From a bacterium (GTDB lineage: Bacteria; AUK180): 64,000 bases of DNA. Position numbers and translations under genes: made by a program. The stretch covers positions 5,606-69,605 of the forward strand of contig JAGLGN010000032.1 in the NCBI GenBank assembly GCA_023144005.1, written 5' to 3'. The notes under the pieces are model-generated. The model was given only the letters and a program-made list of their open reading frames with translations. It made no database searches and was not told where the DNA came from. Positions 43,446 through 51,342 of the stretch are shown here, piece after piece (the stretch's first letter is position 1; each line of letters opens with the position of its first letter).

Positions 43446-44382
43446 TGATCAGGCCTTCAAGATTCATGATCGTGGTCTGATCGGCAACTATGACCTTAAT
43501 ATTGCCTGACAATTTATTCACATAAAGCCAGTTTGAATATCCGGGATTTGCCTTGATAGCCTTTCCGATAGCGCGGATCTTTGCGACCTCGCCTCCGGCT
43601 TCTATCTCTTTTCTTTTAGCTTCCAGTTTCTCCTTTTCATTGATATACACCATCTTTTGAGCCTGCTGTTCCGCTATTTGCTTTTCTTCGATCGCTTTTT
43701 CGAATAGTTTCGGAAATGCGATATCTCTTAAAAGAAGCTTCTCGACGATAAAGCCACGCTGAGCAAGCTCTTGTTTCAGATCTTCAAAAAGAAAATTTTG
43801 GACCTCGGCTCTCTTTTCAGAGTAAAGTTGCATAACCTTGTATTGAGCAACTGTATTGCGGATAAGAGAACGGATAGCGGGACGGATTATCTTACTCTCA
43901 TAATGTTTTCCGATCGTTGTATGCATTTCCGCCAATGTTTCCGGGTTGATACGATACCAGACAGAAAGATCAACTCCGACCTGCAGTCCCTCTTTTGTAG
44001 GCGACCATACGGAATCATCCCCATGCATCCTTCCTTCGCCTTTTGCAATCGACATAGTGTAATCCTGTATTCGCACATCATATTTGTCCAGTTTATAAAT
44101 GAACGGAAATATTATGTGAAAGCCCTGCTCCATCGTGGAAATACTTCCCTTGACAGAGAAGCGGTTGAACTTCACGACCTGGTCTCCCGGATGAACGATC
44201 ACGATACCCTGTGAGACAAGAATAAGCAAAATGACCAGAATAAATGCGATCAGGCCCCAACCTGATTTAAATTTCTGAGAGAGTCGCTTGCCCTCTTTGT
44301 CGAACCAGACCTTCTTCGGTAAGGCAAGATTTAATGCAATGATAATAATGACAACAAAAATGATAAAGATGATCAAACCCAT
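43429..44382 (-). CDS. SPFH/prohibitin-domain membrane protein
   Basis: A 317-residue protein. Two hydrophobic segments lie near the N-terminus (about 1-18 and 41-62), followed by an SPFH/Band 7 domain: GFHIIFPFIYKLDKYDVR, VWYRINPETL, ALAQRGFIVEKLLLRDIAFP and a charged coiled coil (EKEKLEAKRKEIEAGGE). Such prohibitin-like proteins form membrane-associated rings that organise proteases and lipids. GGAGG lies eight bases before its ATG, within the end of the small upstream ORF. Confidence 0.88.
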   Translation of the reverse strand: MGLIIFIIFVVIIIIALNLALPKKVWFDKEGKRLSQKFKSGWGLIAFILVILLILVSQGIVIVHPGDQVVKFNRFSVKGSISTMEQGFHIIFPFIYKLDKYDVRIQDYTMSIAKGEGRMHGDDSVWSPTKEGLQVGVDLSVWYRINPETLAEMHTTIGKHYESKIIRPAIRSLIRNTVAQYKVMQLYSEKRAEVQNFLFEDLKQELAQRGFIVEKLLLRDIAFPKLFEKAIEEKQIAEQQAQKMVYINEKEKLEAKRKEIEAGGEVAKIRAIGKAIKANPGYSNWLYVNKLSGNIKVIVADQTTIMNLEGLINDGKR

Positions 44383-44383
44383 C

Positions 44384-44527
44384 TTATTCCTCCTTTTTCA
44401 TCAGCTCAAAAAGCAATGAATTTTCTTCGTTATATCCGTTCACGCCAAGATATACTGCTGAATATCCCTCTCGGGAATATGCATCTATCTCGGTGTACAC
44501 TAATGTATTGTTCAATGTACGGTTCAA
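44384..44527 (-). CDS. Putative 47-residue protein between HD-GYP and SPFH genes
   Basis: A small frame starting with TTG that overlaps the HD-GYP stop as TTGA and has GGAGGAG just upstream. It ends one base before the SPFH ATG. The translated peptide contains VYTEIDAYSREGYSAVYLGV and ends ELMKKEE. It fills the gap exactly, as expected for a coupled operon gene, but there is no recognisable family. A shorter start at an internal GTG is possible. Confidence 0.5.
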   Translation of the reverse strand: MNRTLNNTLVYTEIDAYSREGYSAVYLGVNGYNEENSLLFELMKKEE

Positions 44528-46347
44528 TTCTCCTCCATTTTCAACATATTCAAGAGCTTCAGCTGCAAATTGGATTTTGCCGTCTCGCCATGTTCCGAAT
44601 ATATCTCCGCAAGCAAAGCTCTGAGTTCTATTTCCAAATACACAAAACGGTCCTGTTGTGAAATTGCCGCTGCATCCTCAACAAATCTGATCGCAGTATG
44701 AAGGTCTTTTTTCCTGTAAAGCTGGCCCATAAGGTGATAGTATTCTATCAGGCATCGTGGATCTTTCAGAGTTTTTGGATCCACCTGATCTAATTTTTTC
44801 TCCATCTTCTCCATATTGCCTTCCTGAAGGTCGATCGTAGCAAGCGCCAATATGATCTCAGAGGTAGGATCAAACTGTTTCTTAAGATCAGAAATAATAG
44901 GTCTTGCCTTTCTCAATTTTCCCCAACGGATAAAATTCTTCGCCCTTTCCAGATTTACCAGATATATCCCTCTTTTTATCTCTAAATTGCGAGATGTTCT
45001 CAAATTCATAAGGAAGTTCTGCTCGGCAGCCTCATAGCGCCCCATCACGCTGAGAAGTTTTCCTTTGCCGCCGTGAGATATGGACAAGCCATAGGAATCG
45101 TCCAGATCATGTTTCAGGTCAAGAGAAAGATCATAATATTTCAAGGCCTTATTAAAACCGCCAAGATCGAATTGTATCCTGGCTTGAACATCATACATCT
45201 TGGCTAAGTTCAGAGAGATCTCCTCATAGAGCTGGTAATTCTCATCCAGAAGCTCAAAGTACTTTAAGCCGATGGAGTAATTCTTATCATGCACCAGCAT
45301 CAATGTGCCTGACAATTCCTTGTATATCTCTTCACAATAGGCCATCTCAACCAATGCCGCCTCTTTCTTATTCAGCTTCCAATAGCTCATCGCCAGATGC
45401 CTCAATGCGCGGGCGTGCTCCAGAGGAGATATATGCCGATTCGACAGGATCATCTCCGAAATATTGATCACCTCATCAAATTCCTTCTTATAATAGTGGT
45501 AGAGCGCGTTTTCATTCAAGAATTTATCATTGATGGCGATCCCGTACTCGCTGGATAACTGCTCCAGTTTCCGTATCGTCAAAAGGGACTGGTCTAATTG
45601 CTTCATCTTATTGTGGATCTCGAGCATTTTCAATTCAATTGAATACTTTCTTTCGGGGTCTTTAAATTTTTTCTCCGCTCTTTTAAATAGCTTAACCGCC
45701 TCTCCCCAGGCATTGGTCTCGAATCCCCTGCTGAAATTCATCCCTTTTAAGAACTCTATTTCACCTTCTTTAAATAGAATTACGAAGGCATCAACAAGCT
45801 TAGGGTCGTACAATGTGCCTTTATGGGCGATCAGCTCTCTAACGGCATCTGAATCGCGCTTTCTGCGGCGATAGACCCTATTTGTGGTCATCGCGTCATA
45901 GGAATCACAAATGCCGATTATTCTCGATACTAAGGGAATATTTTCTCCGGTCAGACCGCCCGGATAACCGCTGCCGTCCCATCTCTCATGATGATGCTTG
46001 ACAATGATATTGACTTCCTGTAGAAGGGGGTGTTTTGAAAGGATGTGCTGCGCATAGATAACATGTTTTTCCATTTCTAATGTCTCTTCTCTGCTTAAAA
46101 TCCCTTTTTTCTTCAATACATGCTCCGAGATCTTTGCCTTACCGACATCGTGAAGCTGAGAAGCAAGATATACGGTGGATATTTCATTTTTAGAAAGGCC
46201 GATGTACTCGGCTACTTTAACCGCATAGAGTCTTACGCGGTCTGAATGTCCGGAGGTATATTTATCTTTCGCGTCAATGGATTCTGTCAGATATTTGACC
46301 GCTAGAACGAAAAGGTCCTGAACATTGAAGTTTAAAATATTCCCCAT
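44524..46347 (-). CDS. HD-GYP phosphodiesterase with C-terminal TPR domain
   Basis: A 607-residue protein. Residues about 1-205 are an HD-GYP domain with H34 (SGHSDR), H66-D67 (LHDVGK), HHHERWDGSGYPGGL (118-132) and DSYDAMT, all metal and GYP residues intact. It should hydrolyse cyclic di-GMP. The remaining 400 residues are helical TPR-like repeats, probably a protein-binding platform. The ATG lies six bases after TATAAT of a strong promoter, so the mRNA is predicted to be leaderless. It is the degrading counterpart of the cyclase at 37392. Confidence 0.92.
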   Translation of the reverse strand: MGNILNFNVQDLFVLAVKYLTESIDAKDKYTSGHSDRVRLYAVKVAEYIGLSKNEISTVYLASQLHDVGKAKISEHVLKKKGILSREETLEMEKHVIYAQHILSKHPLLQEVNIIVKHHHERWDGSGYPGGLTGENIPLVSRIIGICDSYDAMTTNRVYRRRKRDSDAVRELIAHKGTLYDPKLVDAFVILFKEGEIEFLKGMNFSRGFETNAWGEAVKLFKRAEKKFKDPERKYSIELKMLEIHNKMKQLDQSLLTIRKLEQLSSEYGIAINDKFLNENALYHYYKKEFDEVINISEMILSNRHISPLEHARALRHLAMSYWKLNKKEAALVEMAYCEEIYKELSGTLMLVHDKNYSIGLKYFELLDENYQLYEEISLNLAKMYDVQARIQFDLGGFNKALKYYDLSLDLKHDLDDSYGLSISHGGKGKLLSVMGRYEAAEQNFLMNLRTSRNLEIKRGIYLVNLERAKNFIRWGKLRKARPIISDLKKQFDPTSEIILALATIDLQEGNMEKMEKKLDQVDPKTLKDPRCLIEYYHLMGQLYRKKDLHTAIRFVEDAAAISQQDRFVYLEIELRALLAEIYSEHGETAKSNLQLKLLNMLKMEEN

Positions 46348-46353
46348 GACTAG

Positions 46354-46382
46354 ATTATAATATAATTAGGTGTTAATTTCAA
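46354..46382 (-). promoter_or_regulatory. Promoter of the leaderless HD-GYP gene
   Basis: Minus strand: -35 TTGAAA (46382-46377), 17-base spacer, -10 TATAAT (46359-46354). The ATG at 46347 is at the expected +1. Confidence 0.8.
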
Positions 46383-46390
46383 CACAGAAA

Positions 46391-46466
<76 letters not shown>

Positions 46467-46475
46467 ATCCCATTT

Positions 46476-46991
46476 TTAGTATTCTATTATAGTGAATATC
46501 TCCAGATTGTCAAGTTTTTTCCGGGCTTCCAGGAATTTTAATTCCACTAAGAACAAAGCCCCGACCACACTTGCACCATTTTTTTCGATCATTTTCTTCA
46601 CAGCACCTACGGTTCCGCCTGTAGCAAGAAGATCGTCTATGATCAAGAATCGATCACCTTTATTTATGGCATCTTTGTGCATCTCCAATGTGTCTTCCCC
46701 GTATTCAAGGGAATAACTCTCAGAAATGGTCTCAGCGGGGAGCTTCCCTTTCTTTCTCACGGGAATAAAGGGTTTGTCCAAAAGATACGACAGTGCGCCG
46801 CCAAAGATAAATCCCCTGGATTCGATCGAAGCCAATTTATCATACTCAACATTTGCCAGAACATCTTTCATGGCATCAATTGCCTTTTTAAAACCCGCAG
46901 GATCCTTCAGCAGAGTAGTGATATCTTTGAATACTATACCCTTTTTCGGGAAATCCGGAACATCTCTGATCAAAGATGATAATTCTTCCAT
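46476..46991 (-). CDS. apt: Alternative internal product: stand-alone adenine phosphoribosyltransferase
   Basis: An in-frame internal start inside the sigma-APRT frame. The ATG at 46991 with AAGGAG six bases upstream would give a 171-residue APRT of normal length, starting and ending as the family does. APRT salvages adenine to AMP using PRPP. Whether this, the fusion, or both are made cannot be decided from sequence. Confidence 0.7.
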   Translation of the reverse strand: MEELSSLIRDVPDFPKKGIVFKDITTLLKDPAGFKKAIDAMKDVLANVEYDKLASIESRGFIFGGALSYLLDKPFIPVRKKGKLPAETISESYSLEYGEDTLEMHKDAINKGDRFLIIDDLLATGGTVGAVKKMIEKNGASVVGALFLVELKFLEARKKLDNLEIFTIIEY

Positions 46992-47819
46992 ATGCCTCTC
47001 CTTTTCAATATTTAAATTGCTTTGTATTATTCCTACACCCTTATTGATGATCTGTCTAACCCTTTCTTTCGAAAGGCTCATAATGGTCCCAACCTCATCA
47101 AGAGTTCGAAAGGCATGGCCATCCAGCCCAAAACGCAATGAAATGGCCTGCTTAACTTTCGGTTTTAAGGATGAGATCATCTTCGACACATATTCACTCT
47201 TATCCTTTCTGTCCTCTTCTTCGTAAAATGAGGCGCTGTCGCGGGAAAGCGTGAGATAATTAATGAAATCCTCGCTATCATTATCTATCTTGAATGACAT
47301 CGAATATTCATTTTGAACAATATTTAATTGATGCAGAAACTTCTCTTCTTCCATGTCAAATTGCTTTGCGATCTCTTTCGTTGTTGGTTTTCTCTCATGC
47401 TCGTGAAAGAACTCGTCGATATAATTCATAACTTTCACGCGAAAATCAAGAATATATATCGGGATCTTAACTATTCGCGCGTTCTTATCGATGAAATTGA
47501 TTATATACGCCTTGATCCAAAAATATGCGTATGTAGAAAATTTGAAATGCTTCTCAGGTTTAAAATGATCGATGGCTTTGAGCATGCCGGAAACTCCTTC
47601 AGAAAGGATATCCAATTTACTGATCCCCCGCAATCTGAAGTACTTCTTTGCGACCATTATTACAAGTCGTTGATTATGAAGGATGATTTTTTCTCTAAGA
47701 GCATGATCACCTGTCTTCTTGTACTCTACAAAATACTCATACTCTTCTTCGGAAGTGAACGGTTTGTAATCCTTCAATTCACGAAAATATATTTTTAAGA
47801 GCTTATCTTCAATATCCAT
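46476..47819 (-). CDS. Sigma-70 family factor fused in frame to adenine phosphoribosyltransferase
   Basis: One open frame of 447 residues. Residues 1-276 are a complete sigma-70 factor without region 1.1: region 2 (LVIMVAKKYF, FSTYAYFWIKAYI), region 3 (RKPTTKEIAKQF) and region 4 (RTLDEVGTIMSLSKERVRQI). Residues 277-447 are a full-length APRT (MEELSSLIRDVPDFPKKGI, PRPP loop FLIIDDLLATGGT). No stop codon separates them. Directly before the internal ATG (46991) is AAGGAG, which in the sigma frame encodes Glu-Lys-Glu-Arg-His. Free APRT could therefore also be made by internal initiation. An NlpD-like gene lies just upstream, as beside rpoS in Proteobacteria. Confidence 0.9.
   Translation of the reverse strand: MDIEDKLLKIYFRELKDYKPFTSEEEYEYFVEYKKTGDHALREKIILHNQRLVIMVAKKYFRLRGISKLDILSEGVSGMLKAIDHFKPEKHFKFSTYAYFWIKAYIINFIDKNARIVKIPIYILDFRVKVMNYIDEFFHEHERKPTTKEIAKQFDMEEEKFLHQLNIVQNEYSMSFKIDNDSEDFINYLTLSRDSASFYEEEDRKDKSEYVSKMISSLKPKVKQAISLRFGLDGHAFRTLDEVGTIMSLSKERVRQIINKGVGIIQSNLNIEKERHMEELSSLIRDVPDFPKKGIVFKDITTLLKDPAGFKKAIDAMKDVLANVEYDKLASIESRGFIFGGALSYLLDKPFIPVRKKGKLPAETISESYSLEYGEDTLEMHKDAINKGDRFLIIDDLLATGGTVGAVKKMIEKNGASVVGALFLVELKFLEARKKLDNLEIFTIIEY
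46486..46513 (-). promoter_or_regulatory. Promoter of tRNA-Arg inside the apt coding end
   Basis: Minus strand: -35 TTGACA (46513-46508), 16-base spacer, -10 TATAAT (46491-46486). Both elements lie in the last codons of apt. Predicted start near 46479, about 13 bases before the tRNA. Confidence 0.75.
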
Positions 47820-47825
47820 ATTTTC

Positions 47826-48566
47826 TCATGGTAAGAACAGTAGAGGGTTCAGCGGAAGCTTCTTTTTTCTCACTTCGAAGTGAAGGATCTCGCCGCTCAC
47901 CTTAGCAACTACCTGTCCGGTAACGATCTTCTCACCCTTTTTCACTTTAACTTCCTCGCAGGGATAGTAGAAGACGTAATATTCGGCATCGACCTGAAAT
48001 CCGACCATTAAGCCAATACCCTTAAGGAAGTCCAAATATGTTACCACCCCGTTATTTACGGCTATGATCTCCTTTGTCCGGGGTTTGATATCTATTCCAT
48101 TATTATTCGTGAAGATCCCTAATTCTTCATTGTATATCCTGCCGAATTTCCGGATCACGCTTTTTCTGTCAACATTATGTAAAGGCCATGACCTCAAGAA
48201 AGAGTCTCCCCCGTTGGAAAGCTTTGCGCCGGGCAAGGGCTTCTCGGCAGTTGAAAATGACCCGGCGCCTGGAATACGCAAGACCTGCCCCACTGATATT
48301 TTCGTGGCATCTTCAATAGAATTGAACTCCGCGATATCCTCTATGGGCACCTTGAAATTCTTACTGATACGGTAGAGGGTCTCCCCTTTTCTCACCTTGT
48401 GAACCGCATAGTTCTTGTCTGGAATCACAATCTTCTCAATTTCCTCTCTGGCTTCTTTTTTTGCCGCCAGAATTGTTGTCTTATTATTTTCAGTGACCAT
48501 TGATCTTCCGATCAGGGAACATGAAGAAAAGACAAGGGGAATAAATAGAAGCGCAGCTAAATTCAC
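47826..48566 (-). CDS. LysM-M23 lipoprotein, NlpD/EnvC-like
   Basis: A 246-residue lipoprotein: signal peptide with lipobox FSSC, a LysM domain (VRKGETLYRISKNFKVPIEDI, about 58-100) and a C-terminal M23 domain. The M23 zinc site is degenerate: the usual first His before GIDI is Asn (NNNGIDI), while HFEVR is kept. It is therefore probably non-catalytic, like NlpD and EnvC, which activate cell-wall amidases. The GTG start overlaps the LOG-like stop. It stands immediately upstream of the sigma factor gene, the nlpD-rpoS order. Confidence 0.87.
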   Translation of the reverse strand: MNLAALLFIPLVFSSCSLIGRSMVTENNKTTILAAKKEAREEIEKIVIPDKNYAVHKVRKGETLYRISKNFKVPIEDIAEFNSIEDATKISVGQVLRIPGAGSFSTAEKPLPGAKLSNGGDSFLRSWPLHNVDRKSVIRKFGRIYNEELGIFTNNNGIDIKPRTKEIIAVNNGVVTYLDFLKGIGLMVGFQVDAEYYVFYYPCEEVKVKKGEKIVTGQVVAKVSGEILHFEVRKKKLPLNPLLFLP

Positions 48567-49027
48567 TTTTTTCTGGAACTGAATATTTTTTCTGCCTCGG
48601 TGATCGCACCCTGAGCTTCATTGACTTTGATCACTTTGTCATCCACATCCCACGAGCTGATCGAGATCACAGGCTTATTGATCTTAAGAGCCATCGCGAT
48701 CTCCGATAATGTTCCCAAACCCCCGCCGACGGCAATAACGATATCGGCAGTTCTAACGATGATCGCATTCCTCGCCTGCTGCATTGAAGTTAAGATGGGA
48801 ACTTGGATATGCGGATTCGCATCTTTCTTATCGGATCCGGGTAATATCCCAATCGTAAGGCCGTCCTTGCTTCTGGCACCTTTCGCTACACTTTCCATGA
48901 CGCCGCCAAGGCCGCCGCACACGAGGATCCAGCCCTTCTCAGCGATCAAAGCACCTAAATCTTCGGCGATTTTCTCATATTCTTTTAGGGGAACGCTGTT
49001 TCCGACAACTCCGATTATCTTGCTCAT
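48563..49027 (-). CDS. LOG/TIGR00725-family nucleotide-binding protein
   Basis: A 154-residue Rossmann protein of the lysine-decarboxylase-like/LOG superfamily, TIGR00725 type: GVVGNS, CGGLGGVMESVAKGA, TSMQQARNAIIVRTADIVIAVGGGLGTLSEI. Relatives hydrolyse cytokinin-type nucleoside monophosphates, but many bacterial members have no proven substrate. GGAG precedes the ATG. Downstream of tRNA-Pro in the same direction. Confidence 0.87.
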   Translation of the reverse strand: MSKIIGVVGNSVPLKEYEKIAEDLGALIAEKGWILVCGGLGGVMESVAKGARSKDGLTIGILPGSDKKDANPHIQVPILTSMQQARNAIIVRTADIVIAVGGGLGTLSEIAMALKINKPVISISSWDVDDKVIKVNEAQGAITEAEKIFSSRKK

Positions 49028-49043
49028 AGTTTTACTCCATAAA

Positions 49044-49119
49044 TGGTCGGGGTGACTGGATTCGAACCAGCGACCTCTCGGCCCCGAACCGAGCGCGCTA
49101 CCAACTGCGCTACACCCCG
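49044..49119 (-). tRNA. tRNA-Pro (anticodon CGG)
   Basis: A 76-base tRNA including encoded CCA. The acceptor stem is CGGGGTG/CACCCCG. The anticodon arm is CTCGG-TTCGGGG-CCGAG, anticodon CGG. The T loop is TTCGAAT. Its first ten bases overlap the end of the preceding coding region, whose TAG stop is tRNA positions 8-10. Confidence 0.97.
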
Positions 49120-49637
49120 ATCTCTTTCAAAAAAAATCCAGCATTTTTGATTATACCAATATCAATTAAATAAGTCAATAAACCCACTGCTATTGAGGCA
49201 ATGAAGACACCCAAAGCAATAAAGACAATTGACTTCTTCTTATCCAATTTCAAAAAGAAATATATAAGCGCTCCCGTCCAGGCGCCACTGCCCGGTAATG
49301 GGATGGATACAAATAACATCAGACCGACAAACTCTAATTTCTGGACCAGAGCCGATTTGGTTAAGGCCTTTTGCCTTAATTTCTCTAATATATTGTTCCC
49401 GCCGTTGATGCCTTCGATCCACTTTGAAACAGGATCCAAAAGTAAGACAACCGGAAGAATGACTGCCAAGTTTCCTGTCAACGACAGTAACACTGTTTTT
49501 ATAATACCGAATTTGAACAGGAAAACACCTAAAGGGATCCCTCCCCGCAGTTCAAAGATCGGAAGCATCGAAACGAGAATAACTATGGCTTCGCCTGACA
49601 ATCCGATCGAAGCGAGATAATCAACAATTGGCTGCAT
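49110..49637 (-). CDS. Small multidrug export-family membrane protein (COG2426)
   Basis: A 175-residue membrane protein with four or five helices of the 'small multi-drug export' family: LPIFELRGGIPLGVF and SIPLPGSGAWTGALIYF are the signatures (relatives of the DedA superfamily). The transported substrate is not known. The TAG stop is contributed by the overlapping tRNA-Pro gene, so tRNA 5' processing would cut the mRNA upstream of its stop codon. Confidence 0.88.
   Translation of the reverse strand: MQPIVDYLASIGLSGEAIVILVSMLPIFELRGGIPLGVFLFKFGIIKTVLLSLTGNLAVILPVVLLLDPVSKWIEGINGGNNILEKLRQKALTKSALVQKLEFVGLMLFVSIPLPGSGAWTGALIYFFLKLDKKKSIVFIALGVFIASIAVGLLTYLIDIGIIKNAGFFLKEIGV
49150..49178 (-). 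promoter_or_regulatory. Promoter of tRNA-Pro inside the upstream coding end
   Basis: Minus strand: -35 TTGACT (49178-49173), 17-base spacer, -10 TATAAT (49155-49150) with TG one base upstream. Predicted start near 49143, about 24 bases before the tRNA. Confidence 0.75.
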
Positions 49638-49642
49638 AAAGT

Positions 49643-50080
49643 CTATTTCTTAAAAGGTACCAGGGGTTCTACTCCTCGTTCAAAAAACAGAAGCTTATAA
49701 AGGCGAACCCTCTTTTTACCCATCTCCCAGATCGCTACTCGGATATTAAGTTCTTCATCCATAAAATACATGATGATGTATCCAGTGTCTTTGACACTTT
49801 CCGCATTTATCAATGTACCCCATTCATATGGGATAGCGGGATTCTTGGATTCTATCTTATCCTTCTTCGCTTTTGCCTCAATTTTCTCTTTCAAGGCCGG
49901 CTTTCTTCCTTTCGGCAGGGGTTTGATCTGCTCCTGTTCGGTTTCAACCGGCTCTGGAACGGTTTCGGCAACAGAAGTTGTCTGTATCGTATCCTTTGGG
50001 GCTACAGGGGTTTCTTCAGCATACACTCCTATGGTTAGGAGCATTAAAAACATTATCGCAAATATCACTTTGCATTTCAT
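49643..50080 (-). CDS. Secreted protein of unknown function
   Basis: A 145-residue protein with a signal peptide (MKCKVIFAIMFLMLLTIGVYA), a Pro/Glu/Lys-rich linker (about 25-80) and a small C-terminal domain of about 65 residues (YEWGTLINAESVKDTGYIIM, then RVRLYKLLFFERG). No family recognised. ATGA overlap with ptb. Confidence 0.75.
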   Translation of the reverse strand: MKCKVIFAIMFLMLLTIGVYAEETPVAPKDTIQTTSVAETVPEPVETEQEQIKPLPKGRKPALKEKIEAKAKKDKIESKNPAIPYEWGTLINAESVKDTGYIIMYFMDEELNIRVAIWEMGKKRVRLYKLLFFERGVEPLVPFKK

Positions 50081-50985
50081 ATACTTCTCCTTGAGGCCAG
50101 GTGCACTCCCAGTAGAATGGAGTTGAATTTGGCCTCTGCGTCATCGGCCCGTGAAAGCAGAATTATTGGTATCCTCGCCCCCAATATCACTCCGCCGGCA
50201 CGTACTTTAGCAAAATATAATATCGCTTTGGCGGTCATATTACCCGCCTCCACATTAGGCGCAAGCAGAATATCCGCGCTACCTGCCAGGAAGGTATCCA
50301 CACCTTTATGCTCTGCGGACCTCTTTGAAATTGCAATATCTATACCAAAAGGACCGTCAACGCGAATATCCTTTCGCGCCTTAAAATGCCTCTTCAATGA
50401 CTCGGCATCAAGTGTTGATGGTATTTTTTTTGAAACTTTTTCAGAGGCGGAGAGCAGGGCGACCTTGACCCGTCTGGACCCGAAAGAATGCATCAATTCC
50501 GATCCATTCTCAATAATGGCGATTTTCTGTTCCACATCTGGAAAAGGGACAACGCCGCCATCTGTTATAATCGTGAATTTCTTGGCTAAGGGGTTCTCAA
50601 ACACAAAACAATGCGTTATCAGACTGCTCTTTCTGAGCCCGGTATCTTTGGAAAGAACTCCCTTCATGAACAGAGGAGTAGGTATCAGGCCCTTCATCAA
50701 AAGAGAATCGGATTTTTCCTTTACCTGATCTGTGCTTTTTGCGATCGTATCTTCATCGGAATCACTATTAATTATCCGAAACATCAGAGGAGGTATATCC
50801 TCTTTTTTCAGCAATGAAATGATCTTGCGCTTATTCCCGACAAGAACTCCTTTGCAGATACCCCTCTTTACAGCTTTAAACAATCCCTTTAATGGCTCTT
50901 CATCATGAGCGGCAACCAAAATAACATCCAAAATATTCTTACTTCCTCTGACCGTGCGCTCAAGTTCCTTGAAATTCCTGATCAT
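50077..50985 (-). CDS. ptb: Phosphate butyryltransferase-like enzyme
   Basis: A 302-residue phosphate acyl/butyryltransferase. Family segments are ITDGGVVPFPDVEQKIAIIEN, DGPFGIDIAISKRSAEHKG, ADILLAPNVEAGNM and GGVILGARIPIILLSRADD. It exchanges butyryl-CoA with phosphate to give butyryl-phosphate, usually followed by a butyrate kinase, which is not in this window. Together with the acyl-CoA dehydrogenase/ETF genes it suggests short-chain fatty-acid fermentation or branched-chain acyl-CoA handling. Starts directly after the panD stop. Confidence 0.87.
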   Translation of the reverse strand: MIRNFKELERTVRGSKNILDVILVAAHDEEPLKGLFKAVKRGICKGVLVGNKRKIISLLKKEDIPPLMFRIINSDSDEDTIAKSTDQVKEKSDSLLMKGLIPTPLFMKGVLSKDTGLRKSSLITHCFVFENPLAKKFTIITDGGVVPFPDVEQKIAIIENGSELMHSFGSRRVKVALLSASEKVSKKIPSTLDAESLKRHFKARKDIRVDGPFGIDIAISKRSAEHKGVDTFLAGSADILLAPNVEAGNMTAKAILYFAKVRAGGVILGARIPIILLSRADDAEAKFNSILLGVHLASRRSI

Positions 50986-51342
50986 CTACTTCTCCTGAAT
51001 TCTGCTTATCCGATTCTTTTCATCCAAAAAGATCTTTGTCGGAAAATGGCCCTTCATTTCATTTTTATCTAATTGACAGAATGAAAATATGATCACGCTA
51101 TCTCTCTTTTTACCCAATAAAGCTGTGCCTCCATTGAGGATGATCACGCCTTTATCTCCGGGAATGGCATATGTTTCAAAGCGGTTCCCATTACTCACAT
51201 TGACAACCAGGACCTTTTCATATTCGTCAATACCTGCCTTTTCCATCAGGTCTTTATCAATAGTAATACTACCATCATATCCTACCTGTGAATCAGTTAC
51301 AACTCCCATATGAAGTTTGGAATACAGATATGTCTTTTTCAT
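50986..51342 (-). CDS. panD: Aspartate 1-decarboxylase
   Basis: A 118-residue pyruvoyl enzyme for beta-alanine in pantothenate synthesis. The self-cleavage site is GYDGSITID, with Ser after Gly forming the pyruvoyl group; NGNRFETYAIPG and LNGGTALLGKKRD (normally LNGAAA) follow. Complete length. ATGA overlap with the clostripain gene, an unrelated function. Confidence 0.93.
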   Translation of the reverse strand: MKKTYLYSKLHMGVVTDSQVGYDGSITIDKDLMEKAGIDEYEKVLVVNVSNGNRFETYAIPGDKGVIILNGGTALLGKKRDSVIIFSFCQLDKNEMKGHFPTKIFLDEKNRISRIQEK

